The position numbers were made by a program, and so were the translations under genes. DNA of 5,783 nucleotides from Rhodoferax sp. (lineage in GTDB: Bacteria; Pseudomonadota; Gammaproteobacteria; Burkholderiales; Burkholderiaceae_C), in the NCBI GenBank assembly GCA_029865675.1, contig JARXAU010000093.1, positions 1 to 5,783 on the forward strand. Direction: 5' to 3'. Shown one piece after another: positions 1 through 5,783 of the stretch. The notes under the pieces are model-generated. The model had not been told where the DNA came from. It ran no database searches and saw only the letters and a list, made by a program, of their open reading frames with translations. Numbering within the stretch: position 1 is the first letter of the stretch; each line of letters starts with the position of its first letter.

Positions 1-75
1 CCCGACCGGGCGCTGGGTTCGGCGTCGGTACCCGACCGGGCGCCGGATTCGGAGTCGGTGCCCGACCGCGCGCCG
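1..75 (-). repeat. In-frame 30-bp tandem repeat inside the hydantoinase gene
   Basis: Bases 1-30 and 31-60 are head-to-tail copies of a 30-bp unit that agree at 26 of 30 positions. Bases 61-75 match the start of the unit at 14 of 15. The array may continue beyond position 1. Because 30 is a multiple of three, it stays in frame and encodes the decapeptides ARSGTDSESG and ARSGTDAEPS followed by ARSG, from residue 385 onward, immediately after the conserved-looking stretch RFVLLPFG. The peptide is small, polar and probably disordered, so it may be a linker expansion between folded parts of the enzyme. Confidence 0.85.
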
Positions 76-1223
76 AAGGGCAGCAGCACAAAGCGCCCGT
101 GCAACGCGCCGCCGCCTTCCACATCGGCCAAATCGGCCTGCAACATGGCCAGCACCTGCGGGTAGCGGTGGCCCAGCAGCGACACCGGCACGATGCGCTG
201 GGGGTTGATGGTGAGCTTGCCCGCCGCGCCCAGCGCCACTTCGCTGTCGCCGCCCAGGCCGATGGTGCGCACGTCGATGGCGCGCACCATGGTGCGCCAG
301 CCGCCGACTTCGGCGCCCTCTTCATTCACCTTGGGCCGCCCGTCGATCAGCACGCCCAAATCCGTGGTGGTGCCGCCCATGTCGGACATGATGAAGCTTT
401 GCAAGCCCGAGAGCCACTGTGCCCCCACCAGGCTGGCCGCAGGACCGGAGAGCACCGTCTCTATGGGCCGGGTGGCGACGCTGTGCGCCAAGGCCAGGCT
501 GCCGTCGCCCTTGACGATCATCAGCGGACAGTTCACGCCGAGTTGCGCCATGGAGCGGCCCACGGCGTCGATCAGACCCGAGACGCGGGCGATCAGGCGC
601 GCGTTGAGCGTGGCGGTGAGCGCCCGCCGGGGCGCGTCCAGCGAAGACGATAACTCGGTGGACAGGGTGACCGGTTTTCCCGTGGCCTCTACGATGAACG
701 CGCGCGCCTGCAGCTCGTGCGCGGCGTTGCGCACCGCAAAGGCAGACGCCACGGCAAATGCGTCCACCTTGGGTGCCATCGCCTGTAGGGCCGCGCCCAG
801 AGCATCTACGTCCAGCGCCACGCGGGCGTCGCCGTTGTGGTCGTGACCGCCGTCAATCACCGCTATCGGAATGCCGGGGAATGCTTTGGCAATGCCGGTG
901 CGCTCCACCATGGCGGCGTCAAAGCCGATCAGCACCACGCCCACCGCGCTGCCGTGACCCTCGACCACGGCGTTGGTGGCCAGCGTGGTGGACACCGAGA
1001 CCAGCGCAATGTCCTTGGCCGCCAGACCCTGGGGCAGTTGGGCAATCGCGTCCGTAATGGCGCCAGTCACGCCAATGGCCAGATCGCCCTTGGTGGTGAT
1101 GGACTTGGCCGATGCCACGACCTTGTGGCCTTGGGCTTCGATGATGGCGGCGTCGGTGTAGGTGCCGCCGGTGTCCACGCCGATAAGGTAGGAAGTGGCT
1201 GCGGGGTGAGAAGTTGCGGTCAT
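1..1223 (-). CDS. Hydantoinase/oxoprolinase (HyuA-like) family protein, 3' end beyond window
   Basis: Translating the minus strand from the ATG at 1223-1221 gives 407 codons with no stop, so the gene runs off the left edge. Family members are cytoplasmic ATP-dependent enzymes that open cyclic amides such as hydantoins or 5-oxoproline, often as the A subunit with a HyuB-type partner; the substrate here cannot be told. Seen: a first phosphate-binding motif GVDTGGTYTD (residues 15-24), VSTTLATNAVVEGHG (77-91), an adenosine-type SGPAAS (259-264), a second phosphate motif DMGGTTTDLG (281-290), and TIGLGGDSEV (320-329). This order fits an N-terminal Hydant_A_N domain (about 12-185) followed by the hydantoinase A core. 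The family is usually about 650-700 residues, so somewhat over half is present. An in-frame TGA lies 12 codons upstream with only a TTG between, so the ATG is the best start, although no Shine-Dalgarno is visible and a terminator-like hairpin abuts it. Residues 385-407 are a tandem repeat. Family assignment is firm; substrate is unknown. Confidence 0.93.
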   Translation of the reverse strand, partial: MTATSHPAATSYLIGVDTGGTYTDAAIIEAQGHKVVASAKSITTKGDLAIGVTGAITDAIAQLPQGLAAKDIALVSVSTTLATNAVVEGHGSAVGVVLIGFDAAMVERTGIAKAFPGIPIAVIDGGHDHNGDARVALDVDALGAALQAMAPKVDAFAVASAFAVRNAAHELQARAFIVEATGKPVTLSTELSSSLDAPRRALTATLNARLIARVSGLIDAVGRSMAQLGVNCPLMIVKGDGSLALAHSVATRPIETVLSGPAASLVGAQWLSGLQSFIMSDMGGTTTDLGVLIDGRPKVNEEGAEVGGWRTMVRAIDVRTIGLGGDSEVALGAAGKLTINPQRIVPVSLLGHRYPQVLAMLQADLADVEGGGALHGRFVLLPFGARSGTDSESGARSGTDAEPSARS

Positions 1224-1249
1224 CAATAAAACAGCGGCTGCGCCACTGT
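1224..1249 (-). terminator. Rho-independent terminator after the YHYH/secreted-protein unit
   Basis: In minus-strand RNA, ACAGUGG (1249-1243) pairs with CCGCUGU (1237-1231) to give a seven-pair stem with one G-U pair and a five-base loop (CGCAG). It is followed at once by UUUUAUUG (1231-1224). It sits 45 bases past the stop codon of the small secreted-protein gene, the expected place for the end of that transcript. Oddly, the U-run ends directly against the ATG of the hydantoinase gene at 1223, so the hairpin also occupies that gene's ribosome-binding region. The stem is short, so termination efficiency is uncertain. Confidence 0.6.
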
Positions 1250-1293
1250 AGCAAAGTCAAAGGCAGGGAGTGTGCCACCTTGGACCGGCTGCG

Positions 1294-1905
1294 CTAATCA
1301 AACTCCACGATGGCCATCGGTATCTGTTCGGTGAGCCAGAACTTGTCGTTCTTCAAGCTGACGATGATGGGAAACAGCGCCGGGGGCAGCTGCAATTGCA
1401 CCCGGTTGACCGATGTTTTGGCCTGCACTTGGGCCAGTACGAGCACCGGGTCCAGGTGCGAGGAGATGCTGGGCGGCATGCTGAGAAGCAGCAGGCTGGT
1501 TTTCAACGAGTCGCGTAGCGCCTGCCTGTCTGGCAATTGCCACTGTGTGAGGTGGGCTTTGGCGCCCGAGGGCAGGGTGAAGTAGGCCTTTGTGCCCAGG
1601 GCCGCGATCGCCTTGGTGATTTCTTTCTCCAGCGCCGGGTCCGGCATGTCGGCGTAACTTTGCAGGAAAGCCGGGTAGGCCAGTTGCGGCGCAAGCAATT
1701 GGTGCAAGACCTGGGGAAGGTTCAGGGCAAAGGCGAAGCTCACGCGCGTCGCGGCCTCGCGCTTGAGCTCTACGGCGTTGTAGTGCGCCACAGGATGAGC
1801 CTGGACTGGCACCTGAGCGACTGCCAAGTTTGCATACAGGGGGAGGAAGGCCGCTGCGAGGATTACAACCGCCTTGCAAAGCCAGTTCGATTTAAAACTC
1901 GCCAC
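1294..1905 (-). CDS. Secreted/periplasmic protein of unknown function, coupled to the YHYH gene
   Basis: This is a 203-residue protein. I do not recognise its family. Seen: a Sec-type signal peptide with lysines at 5 and 11, a hydrophobic core from about 12 to 30, and an A-V-A cleavage signal giving likely cleavage between A30 and Q31. There is no lipobox cysteine at the cleavage site, so it is probably a soluble periplasmic or secreted protein of about 173 residues. The mature part has no cysteine and no further membrane segment. It alternates amphipathic helix-like stretches (LPQVLHQLLAP; DPALEKEITKAIAALG) with beta-like ones, ending in QIPMAIVEFD. The start is a GTG (1905-1903) six bases after the TGA of the upstream gene, and no other plausible in-frame start lies near the signal peptide. 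The Shine-Dalgarno is weak (GTGAG, overlapping the upstream stop), which points to translational coupling. The context suggests a job together with the YHYH protein. A resemblance to soluble domains found beside HupE/UreJ-like membrane proteins is possible but unproven. Confidence 0.85.
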   Translation of the reverse strand: MASFKSNWLCKAVVILAAAFLPLYANLAVAQVPVQAHPVAHYNAVELKREAATRVSFAFALNLPQVLHQLLAPQLAYPAFLQSYADMPDPALEKEITKAIAALGTKAYFTLPSGAKAHLTQWQLPDRQALRDSLKTSLLLLSMPPSISSHLDPVLVLAQVQAKTSVNRVQLQLPPALFPIIVSLKNDKFWLTEQIPMAIVEFD

Positions 1906-1914
1906 GACTACTCA
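1903..1914 (-). promoter_or_regulatory. Stop-start junction with GTG start, probable translational coupling
   Basis: On the minus strand the TGA of the YHYH gene (1914-1912) is followed by six bases and then the GTG start of the secreted-protein gene (1905-1903). There is no room for a separate promoter and no strong Shine-Dalgarno. The nearest purine-rich stretch is GTGAG across the stop codon, five bases before the GTG. Ribosomes finishing the large gene probably reinitiate here. This is inference from spacing. Confidence 0.6.
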
Positions 1915-4900
1915 CTGCCCACCCATGTATTTGTTGTTAGTCAGACTGTTGTTCGTCCGGCTTCTGAAGTAAGGAATAGTGTCAATTTTCCCGACGTATG
2001 CCCCCTTCATCAGCACATGCATCGTGCTTTTGGAAGACGTGCTTAATCCGACCGGTTGGTAATCCACCACCGTGTGTGCGTGGTAGTGGTAGCCAATCGA
2101 GTCGTGGTCATGGCCACCGAATGCATCCAGGCTGTCATAGCCCAGCATTGCCTTGTCGGTAACGCTGCGATATTGGCCGAAGAGCGCTATGCCATCGTAG
2201 CCAAACCCAATCAGAGGTGGGTGCGTTTTACCGTCATAGTCGGCGTCGTTATACAGACCCAGGCCTTTGCCTGATTGGTACCCGTCCGCGTGGCAGTGCG
2301 GGCCGCCGCCACCCTGCCCCACGTGGCAGCCGCTGGCAGACAGTTCACCCCGCAAGTGAGACGGAACCAAGGTGTTGTTAAAGGCAGGAAACATCACCGA
2401 GCCGTCAATGAGTAAACCGTTATCGGCAGTGTCGGCATAGGTGTAAACGTTCTTTTCCAACACCGTGGTACCGACCTTTCCAGAAGCGTCGCTCCACAAA
2501 TTTGTGGTCAAGGTTGCGTTCTCTGTTACGGCGCTGACCTGCCCATAATTTCGCATCGGAATCATGGTTGTGTATTGCTCAAGATTCGAGAACCGGGTCA
2601 CCGCCGTACCGCAAGTTCCAGAACAAGGTGGGCTGGGCACATCTTTTAGCCCATTTGGTGAGGCCTGGTTGCCATAGTTCACCACCACCATAAAGGGATG
2701 GTAGACCCCCGAACTGTCCATCTCATTGGTGAAATAAACATAAGGCACCAGATTCTGGCCCGGCGTGCCATCGGAGATGGAGTCACTCACCAGCGTGTTC
2801 GCCAACAAAGCATCACGAAACGCCGTGTACAAGGCCGGCGCGTAGCGCAGGCTGCCATGGTTGTTGGCCTCCACCGCAGTCTTTATCAGTGCAAGGCGTG
2901 CATCGGCTTTGAGCTTGGTCGTCGCGTTGGCTCCCGAAGCCGAGACCTGGTCGCTGTAAGTGGAATTTACGCCTGCAGCAGCTTTCGCTTCGTAGGCTGC
3001 GGTGGTTGACACCTTGTTCAGGAAGGGGGCAGCCGCTTGAGTTACGAAGCTGGTTGTCATCGGATCCATAAAGGTCGGGATGCCCAGATTGAGCGGCGAG
3101 GTATACAGATAAAAGGACGTGGCTGCTGTTTCCAATGAGTAAGTGGTACCCGTCAGCTTGACGTACCGACTCGCGCCCGCAAACACAGTGTCCTTGGTGT
3201 ACGAGCCTGCGTACGAGGTACTTCCAGTAGTGCCAACCGTCGCCGTCGTAGCGTAGGTGTAGCGGTTTTTCGCTTGAAGGGTGGCCACTTTGGTGGTCGC
3301 ATTGACGGTCACGTCGAAGGTCACAAAGCCGTTGCCAGTCGTGATCGTTTTCCCAAAATTGTTGACAAATTTCAAAGTGGGGCTAGCCACGCTTCCACCC
3401 CAGTCAATGGAGTTGTTCGGGTGCAAATAGGAGTCGATGCGGTAGTACCCGTCTCCCGCCTTGACCAGCTGCATGGTCTTGGTCAGATAGTCGTTGTACG
3501 TCGCCGTAGAGGTCAGCGTGCCAGACGCGACTGTGTACCCCGCTGCAGCGCTGTAACCTGAACTGATGGTCGCGTAGCTGGGCGTCGTCGCCGTGTCCGA
3601 GATCATGTAGTAGCCGCGGTTGGTGACTGTGGTGGACGCCGTCAACGAGGTAGTCGGCGTATAGGTTTTCGCAATCACGGCGGCAAAGTTGGCAGGTGTT
3701 GAATACGTCACAGTCGTGCTCGCCGCTGTTGGCGTGCTTGAGAGCGCGTTGGAGAGTGTTGTAGTGTTCATTCCGCCGGTGTTGTACGCCCCTACGACGC
3801 AGGTATAGCTGGCGCCGGCCGTTAGTCCCGTGACGACGATGGAGCTTGCCGTGGACGCACCGGTTGCCACCACCGCCGCGCTGCCGGTTGGGGTGCAGGT
3901 CGCAATGAAGCCCGTGGCAGCACCCGCGGTGGTACTCGTAGCAGCTTTGGTAAACGCCACCGTGATCTGCCCAACACCCGCCGTGACGCTAGTCACCGTT
4001 GGCACACCGGGCTTGGTCGTTGTGGTGGCCCCTGGAACTACCACTGCCGAAGCGGATGCAAGGCTGGAGCCCACGGCGTTTTTGGCCTGCGCGCTGCAGG
4101 TGTAGACCAAGCCGTTGGACAAGGGAGTCACCACAATAGAGGTAGCAGTCGTGGTCGTCGTGCTAACAGTCTTGGTGGTGGTGCCGTTCACACATGAAGC
4201 GTCGTATCCCGTGATAGCCGAACCACCGTTAGACGTAGGCGCGGTAAATTTCACCGTCGCTTTGCCTGCAGCTGCAATCACCGAAACCAGGCTTGGCGCA
4301 CCCGGCACCGTCGCAGCCGCCACAGGCGTTACCTTGGCCACAGAGGAGGTAACGCTGGTTGAGGTGCTGTTGCTCGCTGTAACCGTACAGGAATACTCGC
4401 TTCCGTTGGTCAGGCCCGTCACCGCAATCGGGCTGATCGTTCCCGTGACCGTTTTTCTGGTCGTTTCGGTGGTGCCTACCAGGCAACTAGCGGTGTAACC
4501 CGTAATCGCAGAGCTTCCTGTCGATGCGGGCGGGGTGAAAGCCACGCTGGCTTGCCCCGCTCCTGCCGTCGCCACCACGCTGGTGGGCGCGCCTGGCGCG
4601 GTCGCAGCAGCGGTGGCCGTAATGCCGTACTTTTGTACCCGGGTTGTCCCGCTCGTGGGCGTCGTCGTCGGGCAAACACCGGACGACGGGAGGGCAGAGC
4701 GCTGGATAAAGCCAGCATAGCTGCCCGCTGCGGTGGCGGTCAGGCCCAAGACCACGCTTTGGCCTTGGGTCACCAGTACCGGGGCGGTGTTTTCGGTGGT
4801 GGTGGCCATGGTGTTGGCGTTGGCGGTCGCGCCCGTGGTGGTCACGTACAAAGTGCCGGTGACGGCAGTGGTAGCCGTGGATGTCGTGCCCGATACGCTG

Positions 4901-5783
4901 GAGACCGATCCCACTGAAAAGCACGTACCCGCGTCGTCGCTGCCCACCACGTAGGCCAGCGCTGATTTGCTCACCGTGCCCACCACGGCGGTGGTGCTGA
5001 TGGACTTGAACTTGTCCACCACCAGATCAACCCCGCCCGAGCTGTCCACCCAGGGGGTCAGTTGGGCTGCGCTGTAGGTGGTGCTGCTCGTCAAGGCACC
5101 CAGATTGAATGGCTGCGCGTAAAAGGTGTTCAGGTTGGTGGCTACGGTGCTGAGGTTGACCGCCGCAGACGCGGTGTTGATGCTGGTTTGCAGTGCACTG
5201 GAGCCCGCCGTGCCGTTGATCAAGCCATCGTCTTTGAGGTCGAGCTGGAAGTTGGCGATGAATTGGCTCACCCCAACGCCGTTACCGCCAATCTGCATCA
5301 CCAGGGCAGACAAGGCCACCAAAATCTTGTTGGGTGTGGCGTCTTTGGCAATGTCGAGTTCATTGAAATTGGCGGGCACCGTGACCGTCGTGAGGTCGGT
5401 GTCGCCGCTCATCATGTCGGCACCGTTGTAGATGCGAAAGGCCGCCAGCACTTCTTTTTGTGCCTGCGTCCGTGAGGCGGCGAAGTTGCGGTAGACCGCA
5501 GACTTGGTTTTATCGGTCATCAGCGCCGCAATCCGCGGTGCCGCCAAGGTGGTGAGCAAGTTGACGTTGACCAGTCGGTCGATGGTCAGGTCGCCCTGGG
5601 CTTGCAGGAGCACTGTGTCGTTGGTCACCTCCCCACTAATCTCATTGAAATAGTAGCCCTGTGTCAAGGTTTGGATGTGCCGACGGGTGAAATTGATGCC
5701 CGAAGAGCTGAAGCCCCCCATGTTGTCGGTGGTCAACAGGTCATAGCTTGGGCCTGCGGGTGCGTAGTTCAAAGGGTTCAACT
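1912..5783 (-). CDS. Large exported FN3-YHYH domain protein, 5' end beyond window
   Basis: An open frame enters at the right edge and runs 1289 codons to the TGA at 1914-1912. No real start is seen: the first TTG (5781) lies in mid-domain with no visible ribosome site, so the signal peptide should be outside the window. Residues are numbered from that TTG. About 1-75 is beta-rich, like the end of a carboxypeptidase-regulatory-type sandwich (GYYFNEISGEV). About 75-250 is more helical (LTTLAAPRI; RTQAQKEVLAAFRIYN). Three FN3 domains lie at about 394-487, 491-585 and 589-683. About 684-1000 is a Thr/Tyr-rich beta region I cannot name. The C-terminus is a YHYH domain with YVYFTNEMDSSG, CHVGQGGGGPHCH (1152-1164), LIGFGYDGIALFG and GGHDHDSIGYHYH (1222-1234). 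Twelve cysteines form six local pairs, which supports export and disulfides. The His/Cys clusters could bind metal, but that is inference. It is probably a surface or secreted adhesin-like protein; its biochemical role is unknown. It is transcribed with the small secreted-protein gene downstream. Confidence 0.9.
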   Translation of the reverse strand, partial: LNPLNYAPAGPSYDLLTTDNMGGFSSSGINFTRRHIQTLTQGYYFNEISGEVTNDTVLLQAQGDLTIDRLVNVNLLTTLAAPRIAALMTDKTKSAVYRNFAASRTQAQKEVLAAFRIYNGADMMSGDTDLTTVTVPANFNELDIAKDATPNKILVALSALVMQIGGNGVGVSQFIANFQLDLKDDGLINGTAGSSALQTSINTASAAVNLSTVATNLNTFYAQPFNLGALTSSTTYSAAQLTPWVDSSGGVDLVVDKFKSISTTAVVGTVSKSALAYVVGSDDAGTCFSVGSVSSVSGTTSTATTAVTGTLYVTTTGATANANTMATTTENTAPVLVTQGQSVVLGLTATAAGSYAGFIQRSALPSSGVCPTTTPTSGTTRVQKYGITATAAATAPGAPTSVVATAGAGQASVAFTPPASTGSSAITGYTASCLVGTTETTRKTVTGTISPIAVTGLTNGSEYSCTVTASNSTSTSVTSSVAKVTPVAAATVPGAPSLVSVIAAAGKATVKFTAPTSNGGSAITGYDASCVNGTTTKTVSTTTTTATSIVVTPLSNGLVYTCSAQAKNAVGSSLASASAVVVPGATTTTKPGVPTVTSVTAGVGQITVAFTKAATSTTAGAATGFIATCTPTGSAAVVATGASTASSIVVTGLTAGASYTCVVGAYNTGGMNTTTLSNALSSTPTAASTTVTYSTPANFAAVIAKTYTPTTSLTASTTVTNRGYYMISDTATTPSYATISSGYSAAAGYTVASGTLTSTATYNDYLTKTMQLVKAGDGYYRIDSYLHPNNSIDWGGSVASPTLKFVNNFGKTITTGNGFVTFDVTVNATTKVATLQAKNRYTYATTATVGTTGSTSYAGSYTKDTVFAGASRYVKLTGTTYSLETAATSFYLYTSPLNLGIPTFMDPMTTSFVTQAAAPFLNKVSTTAAYEAKAAAGVNSTYSDQVSASGANATTKLKADARLALIKTAVEANNHGSLRYAPALYTAFRDALLANTLVSDSISDGTPGQNLVPYVYFTNEMDSSGVYHPFMVVVNYGNQASPNGLKDVPSPPCSGTCGTAVTRFSNLEQYTTMIPMRNYGQVSAVTENATLTTNLWSDASGKVGTTVLEKNVYTYADTADNGLLIDGSVMFPAFNNTLVPSHLRGELSASGCHVGQGGGGPHCHADGYQSGKGLGLYNDADYDGKTHPPLIGFGYDGIALFGQYRSVTDKAMLGYDSLDAFGGHDHDSIGYHYHAHTVVDYQPVGLSTSSKSTMHVLMKGAYVGKIDTIPYFRSRTNNSLTNNKYMGGQ
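2062..2367 (-). other. YHYH domain core with two Cys/His clusters
   Basis: This segment codes for about residues 1139-1240 of the large protein. It contains CHVGQGGGGPHCH (1152-1164), a D/G-rich stretch with LYNDADYDG, the hallmark LIGFGYDGIALFG, and GGHDHDSIGYHYH (1222-1234), which holds the YHYH signature at 1231-1234. Nine histidines and two cysteines lie close together. Known of the family: YHYH domains are named for this motif and occur in secreted proteins of bacteria and eukaryotes without a settled function. A metal site is my inference from residue type only. Confidence 0.85.
3733..4602 (-). repeat. Three tandem fibronectin type III domains within the YHYH protein
   Basis: The encoded protein repeats a pattern of about 97 residues three times. 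Each copy has a PGxP start (PGAPTSV, PGAPSLV, PGVPTVT), a VxFTxP-like strand, a GY/GF-x-A-S/T-C strand (TGYTASC, TGYDASC, TGFIATC), an I-x-V-T-x-L-(S/T)-x-G turn, and a Y-S/T-C strand (EYSCTV, VYTCSA, SYTCVV). These are standard bacterial FN3 signatures. Each domain also has one cysteine in the C-like strand and one in the F-like strand, probably forming a disulfide. The copies are well diverged at the DNA level, so this is an old protein-level duplication, not a recent one. FN3 arrays in exported bacterial proteins usually act as spacers or carbohydrate/surface-binding modules. Confidence 0.88.

Noticed and set aside
99..1229. Long plus-strand open frames opposite the hydantoinase gene.
   Set aside because: They are Arg/His/Pro-rich antisense readings of a high-G+C gene whose minus-strand frame carries clear family motifs.
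1225..1253. A promoter-like pair TTGCTA - 17 bases - TTTTAT on the minus strand just upstream of the hydantoinase gene.
   Set aside because: Each hexamer matches consensus at only four of six positions, the -10 lies two bases from the ATG, and the same bases form the terminator hairpin and U-run, which explains them better.
1298..1879. Alternative minus-strand frame of 193 codons overlapping the small secreted-protein gene.
   Set aside because: Its translation is Gly/Arg/Pro-rich with no signal peptide or domain, while the other frame has a signal peptide and normal composition.
1294..1905. Small secreted protein as a lipoprotein or as the soluble part of a HupE/UreJ-like protein.
   Set aside because: Cys10 precedes the hydrophobic core, so there is no lipobox, and no membrane segments follow before the stop. 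The HupE-side resemblance is too faint to name without a search.
3830..4498. Plus-strand open frames with Val/Ala/Thr-rich, membrane-like translations (3830-4105, 4115-4498).
   Set aside because: They are antisense to the FN3 array; Thr/Ala/Val codons read backwards give such hydrophobic strings. No start context or motif supports them.
5779..5781. TTG as the true start of the large exported protein.
   Set aside because: It lies two bases from the edge, no ribosome site or signal peptide follows, and the sequence begins within what looks like a beta domain. The frame most likely continues upstream.

Overview
The window reads as chromosomal DNA of a Gram-negative, high-G+C bacterium, most likely a betaproteobacterium of the Burkholderiales (Comamonadaceae-like). 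That placement is an inference from base composition, codon style and the kind of large exported Thr/Ser/Ala-rich protein present; no marker gene is in the window. All three genes I can support lie on the minus strand, so the biological order runs from high to low coordinates. No RNA gene, CRISPR array, insertion sequence or plus-strand gene is supported, and the only non-coding gap is about 70 bases.

First in transcription order, 5783 to 1912, is the 3' part (at least 1289 residues) of a very large exported multidomain protein. It has an N-terminal helical/repeat-rich region, three consecutive fibronectin type III (FN3) domains, a long beta-rich region I do not recognise, and a C-terminal YHYH domain with two Cys/His-rich clusters. 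All twelve cysteines fall into six pairs, which fits an oxidising, extracytoplasmic location. Its start lies outside the window.

Second, 1905 to 1294, is a 203-residue protein with a clear Sec signal peptide and no family that I recognise. Its GTG start lies six bases after the stop codon of the large gene, so the two are probably co-transcribed and translationally coupled. A compact hairpin followed by a U-run (1224-1249) looks like the intrinsic terminator of this two-gene unit.

Third, 1223 to beyond position 1, is the N-terminal ~407 residues of a hydantoinase/oxoprolinase (HyuA-like) family enzyme with intact ATP-binding motifs. It carries an in-frame 30-bp tandem repeat at the window edge. 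Sampled 60-base lines are clearly richer in G+C here (for example 43/60 at 541-600) than in the 3' part of the YHYH gene (25/60 at 1921-1980, 31/60 at 3361-3420). The secreted YHYH/partner pair and the cytoplasmic hydantoinase therefore look like separate functional units, and nothing in the sequence links them in a pathway. The most noteworthy content is the FN3-YHYH giant protein with its coupled secreted partner, the repeat insertion in the hydantoinase, and the terminator that abuts the hydantoinase start codon.
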